NCBI GenBank assembly: GCA_964059195.1
Contig: CAXKWD010000004.1
Coordinates: 123,166,043-123,230,042, forward strand
Direction of reading: 5' to 3'
Length of the DNA stretch: 64,000 nucleotides
From: Ectobius pallidus
Lineage: Eukaryota; Arthropoda; Insecta; Blattodea; Ectobiidae
Part shown: in pieces, positions 23,226-33,169 of the stretch
How the letters are laid out: every line of letters starts with the position of its first letter
Position numbering within the stretch: position 1 is the first letter of the stretch
Made by a program: the position numbers and the translations under genes
Notes under the pieces: model-generated
What the model was told of the DNA's origin: nothing
Databases searched by the model: none
Seen by the model: the letters and a program-made list of their open reading frames with translations, nothing else

Positions 23226-23450
23226 GATACACCAAAATTACGATTAATGGAATGCTGGCCAACAGATGCAGTGGGATCTACAATTGGACGGAAGAAGTGC
23301 GAATACAACGCCGGAGGTGACTGCCTAATAAGGAAAATGTTTGCTGGAGAAGACAGCGGAAGAAGAAGGGTATTTTCCATGTTATTGTATGTTCATTGTT
23401 AAGTATAAAAGTAATTAAAACACCCATAGGACCAAAGACCAGATCTCAAA
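23226..23450 (+). other. exon-like segment of unit copy 4
   Basis: Acceptor-like CTCTTTTCTGCAG before 23226 and CTCAAA/GTAAAT after 23450. Closely matches the 16607 and 30475 segments. Ends with the perfect P1 left arm. Confidence 0.35.
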
Positions 23451-23617
23451 GTAAATTCTTAAAATTTAACTAATATTTGCCAAATTGGTGCAGAGATTTA
23501 AAAATTTAATTTAATACAATTGCTTATTAAATTATCACTTTACACCCCCAAACCACGGGATTTTCTCATTTGGATATTGTATATCATGTATATCAAACAC
23601 GATTTAATTAAAAAGAA

Positions 23618-23822
23618 CTGGTCTTTGGTGAATCGCTGCTTTGTTTAATACAGAATAGCGATAACGGAGCCTAATGTCTGTTATTCCTGTAATTTATGTG
23701 ATATTAGGAATCATGTTTAATTTCAAAGGAATAACAGAAAATCCTATCCTTCGCGTCCACGTTCGCAGGCTCTGGAAATGCAGTTCAGCAAACTGACTCG
23801 ACTGCAGCCAAGAAGGAAGGGT
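23618..23822 (+). ncRNA. structured RNA module, copy 4
   Basis: P1 is perfect with 23431-23442. In P2 the 3' arm is TAGCGAT, turning a G-C pair into G-U. P3 keeps 12 of 14 pairs, its inner end changed (TCTGTTATTCCTGT), and the enclosed loop is shorter than elsewhere. P5 has one C-C mismatch (TGCAGTTCAG / CTCGACTGCA) and a short loop. P4 CCTTC / GAAGG is intact. At 205 bp it is the shortest module. Confidence 0.6.
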
Positions 23823-24159
23823 GAAATAATATTGTTAACAATATAGTCTACAGCAGGGATTTGTTCAGGTTTTTTAGGTAATGTAATAGAATTTGTACGT
23901 AATATGTTATTGTTTATAATCAGTCCCAATTTTATAAAATATTTACTACTTTTTGTGCGATCTTTCTTGCAAACAGCAATTCTTTAAAAAAAGTGAAGTA
24001 CCCTAATTACATCACTGTATAGTGATTGCTTACATAACGTGTGCAATTGGAGATTGATTTTTTACATACATAACGATTGGTTTCGCAGCACTGCTGTATA
24101 ATTTTATCAACAAACTTATATTTTTTAACGACCTTCAATAGATATTGAGTGAAAACTAC

Positions 24160-24345
24160 AATATTGACAATTTTTATCATTGATTTTTAGTCTTACATAT
24201 GAACACTACACACATATGCCTGTTTTATATTGTTAAACTCAATAAACCCTTATGTATATTTTTTCAAATAATCCCGAGTAGATGGGTCTCTTATTTTAAG
24301 TATAAAGATTGAGGGAATAAGGAGAATATGTATCAATTACTCATA
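24160..24345 (-). repeat. dispersed repeat, member 2 of an inverted pair
   Basis: Reverse complement of the repeat at 14045-14240, with moderate divergence (for example TATGTATATTTTTTCAAATA here). It lies just left of the unit copy 5 blocks. Confidence 0.55.
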
Positions 24346-24454
24346 ATCTAAATGTATTATGGATATAAAAAAAACTGAAATTTCTGAAAGCAGAGAGGAG
24401 AATATTATATTTACGGTGGTTGCAGGAATTACAACACCATGAGGAAAAGGTATC

Positions 24455-25080
24455 GCATAATACATGAATAACACAGGCCAACAGCCATTTTGGTGCATTA
24501 GAATTTATACCTATTCTTTGGTATATTTTGGTCGCTGATGCCAAATGTGCCATTAGTTATGCCCTATCAGCTTTAGTTTTTGAGATATGGTATTACCATT
24601 ATTCATATTATCCCATTTTACGTTTGATATAAATAAAAAACAGTGCCTATTTATAGCTTCTAACTCATGTGAAGAATAAAGCAACACACTAACATTCCAT
24701 TAACATTACAATAATATAACATGGGGTCTTTAATAAAAAGATATTGTCACATACTGTACGGTCGTTTATGACTTATGAGCTGTCAATTTGAGGGCCAAAA
24801 ATAATCCAGCTTTTCAGTTTTTCTGTACTTCGTACAGTTTTCGTCCTACGTGTCCAAAATATGGTCAAGAACTTTCGCTAGCTATATTACCAAGCAAGAT
24901 TTTGTTTTGCTAGACTAAGAGCTCACGAATAAAATCCCCCCTCGACAAAAGTAGAGCTGGTAGACAAAAACTGTTTACATATTTGGAATAAGCACACTAA
25001 GTATAGCCAAAATGCGGTAAAACATCTGAGAAACCAAACAAAAAGGTATTTTTTGTTGAGCTGTGAATCGTCAAAGGCCT
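24455..25080. mobile_element. insertion carrying a GGTCGCTGATGCC motif block
   Basis: The unit reads continuously if this roughly 620-bp piece is removed. It contains TTGGTCGCTGATGCCAAATG followed by CAGCTTTAGTTTTTGAGATA, which I have seen as a recurrent motif in insect repeats, but I cannot name the family. No ORF or terminal repeat was identified. Confidence 0.35.
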
Positions 25081-25265
25081 ACTATTATACCAAAAGTTTA
25101 CTGCAGCCTACATACTAGGAAGAATTTAATTGTTAAATGTCAAAATCTGAAAATTATCAGAATTTCGTGTAACTTTCGAGGGAATTCATAGTTCCTCTTT
25201 ATTCTGAACGAATTTAAACTATTAAAGAGTAAGTAATATTTACAATGGACTCCATATTTCTGCAG

Positions 25266-25645
25266 GATTCACACAAATCATCCGGAACTTGACAACGATT
25301 AATGAGGATGGCAACCAACGAATGATGTGGGATCCACAATGGAAGGAAGAAATGCGAATACAATGCCGGAAGCGACTGCGAAAGAAAGAAAATGTTTTCT
25401 GCATTAAGTATATAGCAGCATTATAATGATGATTTGTGTATTAAGTGTAAAACATATTTCAGAAATTTATAGGATTAACGATCACATCTCAATTGAAAAA
25501 GATATACGAACATTTGCTGCAAAAGGCGGCCGCAAAAAGAAAGGGAAGTGGCGTCTGATGTTTCAATTTAAAAACCACTGTAATGTTTATTATTAAGTAT
25601 AAAAATAAATAAATACATCCATAGGACAAATGAACAGATCTTAAA
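25266..25645 (+). other. exon-like segment of unit copy 5
   Basis: Acceptor-like CCATATTTCTGCAG before 25266 and a consensus-quality donor CTTAAA/GTAAGT after 25645. The P1 left arm here has decayed to ACAAATGAACAG (25626-25637). Confidence 0.35.
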
Positions 25646-25819
25646 GTAAGTTCTTAAAATTTAACTAATATTTATGGGCTATTTTATCAAATTGTTGCAA
25701 AGATTTAAATTCATATTATTAGTTGTTAAATTATCTCTGAACTGACTGGAATACGAATTTTGCTCGTTCCAGAATTGTATTTCATGTGTTTAAAGGAAGG
25801 TTTAATTAAAAAAAGAAAA

Positions 25820-26048
25820 CTGGTCTTTGGTGCATCGCTGCTTTGTTGAATACACAACAGAGATAACCGGGTTTATTGTTTGTTATTCCTTTATAACCTT
25901 ATTTCACTTCCAATTTACGTGAAATTGACAACACCGTAGCTACATTGAAGTTGAAAGGAATAACAGAAAATCCTATCCTTCGCGTTCACGTTCTGGAAAT
26001 GCAGTTGAGAAAATTTACTGTACTCGACTGCAGCCAAGAAGGAAGGGT
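25820..26048 (+). ncRNA. structured RNA module, copy 5 (partly decayed)
   Basis: The right P1 arm CTGGTCTTTGGT is intact but its upstream partner is not, so P1 is probably lost. P2 has one mismatch (CAGAGAT instead of CAGCGAT). P3 reads TTTGTTATTCCTTT against AAAGGAATAACAGA, with U-G replacing C-G. P5 TGCAGTTGAG / CTCGACTGCA is perfect with a longer loop. The GTTCGCAGG part of the terminal domain is shortened. Looks like a module losing constraint. Confidence 0.55.
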
Positions 26049-26200
26049 ACCAACATATACTTTAAACAATAATATAGTATAAGGAATGGATTTGTTCAGG
26101 CTTTCTTTTTGTTGAGTTATGTAATTTAAGTTGTACTTCTACCACAATCGTATAATATTTCGTAACGTTATAGCATTTAATTTTCGTTAATATGCGGTTA

Positions 26201-26505
26201 GGGGGTACGCCGTAGCGTAGTGGTTGAGGCGCTGCGCTACAAACCGGAAGGTCGCGGGTTCGATCCCCGATGAGGTCGTTGGAGTTTTTCAATTGGCCTA
26301 ATCCTTCTGGTGGCACTATGGCCCTGGGGTCGACTCAGCCCCTAACAGAAATGAGTACCAGGAGCAATCCTGGGGGTAAAGGCGGCCGGTGCGTAAGGCT
26401 GACAACCTTTCCACCTTCATGTGCCGATGTCTAAAAATCTGGGAGCCTCAACCTCCTGGAACCCTCTGGGCCTCCATGGCCTGTAATAGGGAACACTTTA
26501 CTTTT
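26201..26505 (+). mobile_element. tRNA-derived SINE with 14-bp target-site duplication
   Basis: Flanked by TTAATATGCGGTTA at 26187-26200 and 26506-26519. The 5' part is tRNA-like: TAGCGTAGTGG (A box) and GGTTCGATCCC (B box, 26257-26267). The body contains CAATTGGCCTAATCCTTCTG and GGTAAAGGCGGCCGGTGCG, and the 3' end is a T-rich CTTTACTTTTTT. It is transcribed by Pol III in the usual model and mobilised by a LINE in trans. Confidence 0.9.
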
Positions 26506-26519
26506 TTAATATGCGGTTA

Positions 26520-27972
26520 AGTAAGTTTAAAATCATAGTCTACTGATAATGCAGTAAAAATAGCTGATGACCCGGACGCCTTGATTGTTCATAGTTTAAA
26601 GTGCCGCCATATTCATAGGGTTAAAACTATTCCTAGCTAATTATACGAGTTTATTCTGGTTCTTTATGGAAGTAGGATATAGACTTCATGGACAAGGCAG
26701 AGAGAATGACAAAATTCGTTATATTTATAAAGGAAAACAGAACAGCAGTAAGGATGTTACTGTTTTAGTGAACACTTGACATACGACATTAAACAGAAAA
26801 ACTTCTACATCGTTTAGGCCCCTACAATACAGATCTCGTTATGTTTATTCAACTACTTGGTTATGGATTAATTTTAAAATGTGAACAGTGTCAAACAGAA
26901 GAAAACGTTTTCGATGAACTGACTGGATTTGGTATGGAGTTTTTTATTTATTATTTTTTTAAGGCTTCACCATACAAGGCTTCAAACACCCTTCCATTAA
27001 CACAGATTTTATCAGGTATTAGAGACAGGTAGGTATACAACGCAGAGTCCCAGAGCATTTACTACCTTCAATATCGCATCTGTGAAATTATTTAGAGTAT
27101 TTGTATTAATATTTTCAGTGGAAAAAGAAAGATAAAATAAAATCTGATGATACAAAACTGTACAGAATTAACTGCAATCTATATAGGCTTTATTTTCTGA
27201 GACTAACTGTTTTCCTTCGTAAGTTACTTTAGAATATTTATTCTAGCATTATAGGCACAACTTTACAATCATTTTGCAGGTATTTTCATTAATATATTTC
27301 AGGCTGTCTTATCTGACAGTCTTATGCCTGGATTGATTGGGCAATCTGTCTCAAGTAAACATAGTATTACAAATTCAAAACATCTGGTTCTCCAATATAC
27401 TGATTAGGTTCAGGAAATAAATAAGATATCACGAAAATCCAAGTAATCAGTCCTTGAGAGAGAGCGCTATAATTGTTCAAAACAAAATTTAATTTGACCT
27501 TTCCTAAATAGAAACCATTTAAATAGCTATGATTGTTCCAAACCAAATTTAATTTGACCTTTCCTAAATAGAACTTTTTAAAAATTTAGCCCATGTTTAA
27601 AGAAGTTAACTAAAAGTATAAATCTCTCACTACTGTTTCAGTTTTCAAAATTTCCAATAAAACTGTAAACGTTTATGCGTTTGGAACGTTCACAAAATGT
27701 AAAAATATTCCATGAAATAGTTTTCCAGTTGTCTCAGCCTCATACAAAGTTGTATTGCTCACCGCATAACTCTTGAATTCTGAGTTTGACAATCAATAAC
27801 AGGCTATAACAATAACTTCCCTATAGAAAATTTAAAAAAAGAATAAGAATTGTAGATCTACAATTCTTCTTAATAATGAAATAAGCACCTCGTGTAAACA
27901 CTTAAACAAAATCGATGAAGCCGTTTTCGAAAAATCAACAAAAAATAAATTTTAAAATCATGTAATGTAATA
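26520..27972 (+). repeat. large-unit tail and upstream blocks
   Basis: 26520-26580 is the copy 5 tail (GCAGTAAAAATAGCTGATGA). 26580-27720 parallels 8560-9930. A local tandem duplication of about 60-70 bp is visible at 27470-27580 (CCAAATTTAATTTGACCTTT appears twice). 27725-27970 parallels 15600-15810. No gene. Confidence 0.55.
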
Positions 27973-27978
27973 TAAAAG

Positions 27979-28255
27979 AAAGTAAAGTGTTCCCGATACT
28001 GGCCATGGAGGCCCTAAGGGTTCCAGGAGGCTGAAGCTCCCAGATTGTAGACATTCGGAACATGAAGGAGGTAAGGTTGTCAGCCTTACGCACCGGCCGC
28101 CTTTACCCCCAGGATTGTTCCTGGTACTCATTTCTGTTAGAGGCCACCAGAAGGATTAGGCCAATTGAAAAATCTCAATGACCTCATCGTGGATCGAACC
28201 CGCAACCTTCCGGCTTGTAACGCAGTGCCTCAACCACTATACCACGGCGTACCCC
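27979..28255 (-). mobile_element. tRNA-derived SINE, second copy (minus strand)
   Basis: Same family as 26201-26505 in reverse: on the - strand the GGGTACGCCGTGGTATAGTG start, a B-box-like GGGTTCGATCC, and CCTTACCTCC-region sequence. It lacks about 30 bp of the first copy around GGGGTCGACTCAGCC. Flanks carry TAATGTAAT on both sides, a possible target-site duplication. Confidence 0.85.
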
Positions 28256-29955
28256 ATAATGTAATGCAACGTAATGTAAAATATTACTGAAGGTAAGAGA
28301 AATTTGTCGCCAATCTTTACGTCACATTCCCCGAAAATTTGTAAGCTGAATAGTATATTTTGTGTGTGCTTTTTAACGATTTTTTTTCCGCACAGGAACA
28401 CTGACAAGACACACGCACTCACAAAGAAGCATTTCTGAGAATTTTATTCTTAGATTCTTGGAACCTCAAAAAATATATTTAGGCCTAAATTGAAAATTCG
28501 ACATCGAATTTCAGGGTCGAACTCAATAGTTCCTGTAGGCCTATTTATAGCATCTTTGGAGCGGTTAGAGAAGGTAAAACAAAACAAAAATTGGAAAGAC
28601 AAAATAGAACATTATTCTTCAATTTAATCCAACCTAAATTCTCGAAATAACTGTACATGCTAAAAGATAAAAATAGCCATCGAAAAATTATTAGAGGTTG
28701 CTACAACAAAAAGTATTTTTAAATAAAAAATCTTATGTGAAAGTCACATAACTTCCTCTGCCCACACACATCCTTAGACAGAATCGCAAGACAATTTTAC
28801 GCTAATTATGCTATAAATACCTTATAGCACCTTCATTGAATGTTGCTACTAAAAACGCAGGCTATGGACAAACAAGAAAGAAGAAGAAAAACAAGTGACT
28901 GCAAACGTTTATTGAACTTTCCGTCCGAAATTTATAGAATATTCCCCTCAGATATTTCTTTACTGTAAGCATGGATAAAAATATATCTTCCTCACTTCAC
29001 GTAGGCTACTTATATAGAATAAGAGGCCGTGAATGTCCGCGTATTGAGTTGTTCACCAGGCAAGACAGAGTTTCTACGAACAGTGGGTAACTTACAACCA
29101 CCCTTCAGAAAATTAAAAAAAAAGTTTCAAATAAAAGTGTTAGCTCTTGGCATAAGCACTCCATTTTACAAAATTTAAAGGGAATCGTTACAGCCGTATT
29201 TTTCAGAAAAATAGCAAAAAACAAAATTTTCTTCATATACAGTCCCCTTAAATTTAAGAGACGGTTGTCGCCAATCTTCGAGTCATAGTCTCAGAAGGTA
29301 CCTAACCCAATTACAAAATATTGTTTTCGTACGATTTTACGTTACAAGAGGCCGTATTACAAATAGCGCGTATTCACAGTGGGTGGCATGTACGGTAACT
29401 ACCCTTCAGAAAATGTGTACGATAAAATGTTTCAAATAAACGTTTTAGCTCTTAGTATAAGCAACCCATGTGCAAAATTTAAAGAAAATCGTTAGCCGTT
29501 TTCGAGAAAATCGCGAAAAATGAAAATTGCTTCAAGCCAAGTTTCCTTAAAAATAAGAGAAACTTGTCGCCAATCTTCGGCTCACATCTTCAGAAGGTAC
29601 CTGACCCAAATACGAATTTTTGTTTTCATACGATTTTCCGTTTTGGAGTTAGTCTGTACACAGACATCCCGACAGACGCACAGACATGTTTCCAAAAATA
29701 GTATTCTTGGATTCAGGGGGCCTTGAAACGTGAATTTATGTTAAAAACTAAACTTCGAATTTGGGGGTAGAAAACAACACTTCCTTTACCTATAGTACCT
29801 ATGGTACGAGCAGAAGACGGAAAAATACTTAGAAAACAGATCAAATGAGAAACTTTCAATAAGAAAGGTACTTTTTTTAAAACTCCTAGTAACTACTTTG
29901 AAGAATTCATGAAACAAAATCAAAACATTTCACTCTGTCTGATCCATTCTGGGAC
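28256..29955 (+). repeat. large-unit upstream blocks of copy 6
   Basis: Recurring words: GTCGCCAATCTTTACGTCAC (28306), then GTCGCCAATCTTCGAGTCAT and again GTCGCCAATCTTCGGCTCAC (29570), each after an AAAATCGTTA...GTTTTCGAGAAAATCG block, so this sub-block is itself repeated about every 300 bp. CCTTGAAACGTGAATTTATG (29721) matches 43085. Non-coding. Confidence 0.5.
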
Positions 29956-30474
29956 TCTAAAATCTATGAGCAAAGCTTTATTCAGAGGCAAGTTTTGCGA
30001 AACGTGCTGTTTTACAATTTTAAACAATCCGTTACATTTTCAGAAGAATTTCCACGGAAACAGATTGCGTCTTTGGGAATAGAAATAAAAATAAGTTATA
30101 TTTCAAAATTTTAAATAATTATAGATAATATAATCTAAATATGATTTAATACATCACAAATACAAATCAAAATATATAATGAGACATTTGAAAGCAAATA
30201 GAGAAAGAGATCTTCAAGGGTGATCACAGATTTAACAATACCACGAGAAAAAGGTATGACAAAACATAAACTGTGCATGAATGAAAGTCATAAGTCTAGT
30301 ATATGCAAATGTTTCAAATGCAGCCTATAAACTCCAAAAAATTGAATCAATTGTCACAATCTGAAAAGTATCAAAATTTTGTGTAAATGCATCAGGGATT
30401 TGATATCCCACTCTGTATTCTGTATGCAAGTGTGATTTAATGTGATGTTTACAGTGGGCTCATAATTTCTGCAG

Positions 30475-30730
30475 GTTACGCAAAAATTACGTATTTGGAC
30501 CTTGACATCGATTAATGGAATGCTGGCCAACAGAAACAGTGGGATCTACAATTGGACGGAAGAAGTGCGAATACAACGCCGGAGGTGACTGCCAAAGAAG
30601 GAACATGTTTGCTGGAGAAGACAGCGGAAGAAGGAGGGTATTTTCCATGTAACTGTATGTTCATTGAAATATTCAATGTTAGGTATAATAGTAATTAAAA
30701 CATCCATAGGATCAAAGACCAGATCTAAAA
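30475..30730 (+). other. exon-like segment of unit copy 6
   Basis: Acceptor-like CATAATTTCTGCAG before 30475 and CTAAAA/GTAAAT after 30730. Type II, like 16607 and 23226. Confidence 0.35.
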
Positions 30731-30909
30731 GTAAATTCTTAAAATGTAACTAATATTTATGGACTATTTTGGAAAACTGGTGCAAAGATTTAAACATTTA
30801 AATAAATATAATTGTCTATTAAATGATCACTAAACAATCCCAGAGCACGAGGTTTTCTCATATGGGTATTGTATATCATGTGTATCAAACATGATTTAAT
30901 TAAAAAGAA

Positions 30910-31122
30910 CTGGTCTTTGGTGAATCGCTGCTTTGTTTAATACACAACAGCGATAACGGATCCTTTGCGATCTCATATTCACTGCAATTTGTGTGGAATT
31001 CATAATCTTGTTAAAGTTGAAAGGAATAACAGAAAATCCTGTCCTTCGCGTCCACGTTCGCAGGCTCTGGAAATGCAGTTGAGCAAACTGACTAAACTTG
31101 ACTGCAGCAAAGAAGGAAGGGT
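30910..31122 (+). ncRNA. structured RNA module, copy 6 (P3 5' arm deleted)
   Basis: P1 is preserved with a G-U pair (left arm ATCAAAGACCAG). P2 ATCGCTG / CAGCGAT is perfect. The P3 left arm TCTGTTATTCCTTT is missing: after CGATAACGGA the sequence goes to TCCTTTGCGATC, while the right arm AAAGGAATAACAGA is kept. P5 TGCAGTTGAG / CTTGACTGCA is kept with two G-U pairs. Probably a defective copy. Confidence 0.6.
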
Positions 31123-31776
31123 GAAATAATATTGTTTACAATTGTTTAAAGCATTAATCTGTTCAGCCTTTTTGTAAGTTATGTAATACAAATTTTATTT
31201 TTATCATAGTCGTATCTTTATGTCATAAATGTAATACATTAGTGCTTATGCAATTGTCATTGATGTACTGAAAAATATAAGTTTAAAGGCACAGTCGACC
31301 AAAGAAAATCGGGTGAGGCTTGATCAGGATTTATTAAAAGTCCCTAGAAGGTATTCGTTATCATGTTAATAGTATTAGATGTATGTTATTTCATAAGGAA
31401 TTGCATTCTATTATCTTTGTTAATAGGCTACGTAATATTATTTCTGATGGAGTTGAGGATGAAAGGTTTTGTTTTCACTAAAGGGTTTTAATTTTAATTT
31501 ACAATGACACGAGGTAACAGTAATTGTTTATATATAGGTTGACTACCCTTCAATTATGCTCTAATCGTTCTTTAGGCTATAAATAATTAAAATTATGCAC
31601 AATGTGAAAGTATTAGAAACCACAGATAGTGCCAATATTTGGATTAAAGTAACCTAATTTTAAATAACTAATTTAATTTTGAACTTAGTCTGAATAAAGC
31701 ATTAATTAATTATTTTAATTCAAGAAATGCTTCAGTAGTTGCCACAGTTTTTGTTAGCTATTTAGTTAGCACCTTA
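31123..31776 (+). repeat. large-unit tail, then anonymous AT-rich sequence
   Basis: Unit tail to about 31350, then AT-rich sequence partly shared with 53280-53590 (ATTTCTGATGGAGTTGAGGA-like and TTTTAATTTACAATGACACG-like words). No gene. Confidence 0.45.
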
Positions 31777-32007
31777 GGGGCTATTCAAGTATTACGTAAG
31801 CAGTAAGGGTGGGGGGATCCAGGATCTGCTTATTTTTTCTGACAAGGGGAGGGAAGGGTCACAATAGTTCTGACGTAGGCATTAGACGAAGAAATTACAG
31901 TGCAACAACAACAACAAGCAAGCAAAATATGATGAGGAAAGAGCGTTCTGCGGTCTATATATGCCCATTTGCATAAGTTTGTAGGATTAATAATGTAATT
32001 TATTGGT

Positions 32008-33005
32008 TGTACGGGCAAGCTGAGAGCAAGCGGACTGTATAACAAGATTCATAGGATGTAACACTTCTTGAAATTGAGACTTAAACTATAAATAGATAAG
32101 CCAAACTTGCCCAATACATTTTAGATAAATTTCTCTGGTATGTAACAATTTATTGTCACAACAACAATACATACATCATGCTCAGTTCATAAATTCTTGA
32201 TTTCTTGGACGTGTATACTATTATTATTCATAAACACTGATGAACTTGTAGATATCACAATGTTTAATACAAATTCCTTTGTTAAAGGTCATAAATATCT
32301 TTGAGATGGCTCAATCAGTTTGATCAAAACCACAAATATATTAGTTCAATGATGAAAATTACGTCCAAATTGTTCCTCAAATAAATTAGGTAGTAAATGA
32401 CGTACCTTTGAATTGATTAATACCACCTTTTAATAGTTGATACAGATGTTAGCCTGAGATCTTGCAACGCCGACACCAAAATGAAGAAGACCCGATGAAT
32501 CACACGATGGGTGATAATAGTCCTTAAATCGTTCGAAGTCTTCAGAATCAATAAGGCATATGGAACCTTAATGTGAATCGAAGAGCTGATTGCTTCAGCT
32601 ATTAAAAGTAAACCACCAGATCTATCTGATAGGTAAAAAATGGCATTGATAAGCCAAGAAGAAAACTCATGTCCTTATGAGTAGTAGTTGAATTGATTAC
32701 AACGAAGAATAGGCATTAAAAGCCTAGAAAAACTAATGTCTTTATGAGACACAGTTAACTTGAATCAATGAAGAAGGAGAAAAGTTAAAGATAAACCTTA
32801 TTGGCTATCAAAACAATATAATAAAAATCTCCAGTCTCTGATTGGATGCAAGACATAAAAAGAATAATTTTGATAATACAATACCCATACATAACAACTA
32901 TTTGAAATTCATTTGTTCAATAAATAAAAAAACAAGATAGCAAGCAAGGCCTGCTAAAAACGAATTACAGAAGCATGACCTACTAAACTAAAACATAACG
33001 GAACA
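32008..33005 (-). repeat. BEL/Pao 3' LTR
   Basis: On the + strand it starts TGTACGGGCAAGC and ends CATAACGGAACA, so TG...CA in both directions. Identical in length to the right-hand LTR (998 bp). This is the downstream LTR for the - strand element. I see only a weak purine-rich tract (GCGGGCAA region) just inside it. Confidence 0.95.
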
Positions 33006-33169
33006 TATTGCCCGCAAATTATGACACTTGAGGCATAATTTAAAATTACATGTGGAGTTATGTTTAAAAAATAAATAAAGAAGAGAGCAAAAAGAAATAA
33101 AAAATAAAACAAACATGAGAACAAATAATTGAAATGAATTGAAAAACATGAATGCAGAGAATGACTAAA

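Larger units (their letters stand above)
22336..23850 (+). repeat. large-unit copy 4 (type II)
   Basis: AACTCGACATCGAATTTCAG (22378), the GCAACGCTTTATTCGGAGGC block (22729), an exon-like segment 23226-23450, the P1 left arm 23431-23442 and the RNA module 23618-23822. Module start to module start from copy 3 is 6592 bp. Confidence 0.75.
24350..26200 (+). repeat. large-unit copy 5 (type I)
   Basis: Starts in the GAAAGCAGAGAGGAGAATAT block (24378) and is interrupted by an insertion (24455-25080). It resumes with CCAAAAGTTTACTGCAGCCTA, the exon-like segment 25266-25645 and the RNA module 25820-26048. Its tail ends at TTAATATGCGGTTA where a SINE inserted. It lies only 2.2 kb after copy 4, so types II and I alternate here as they do between 14.9 and 16.8 kb. 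Confidence 0.7.
29956..31350 (+). repeat. large-unit copy 6 (type II)
   Basis: AGCAAAGCTTTATTCAGAGG (29969), CACGGAAACAGATTGCGTCTT, an exon-like segment 30475-30730, the P1 left arm 30711-30722 and the RNA module 30910-31122. The tail has GCACAGTCGACCAAAGAAAA. Confidence 0.75.
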
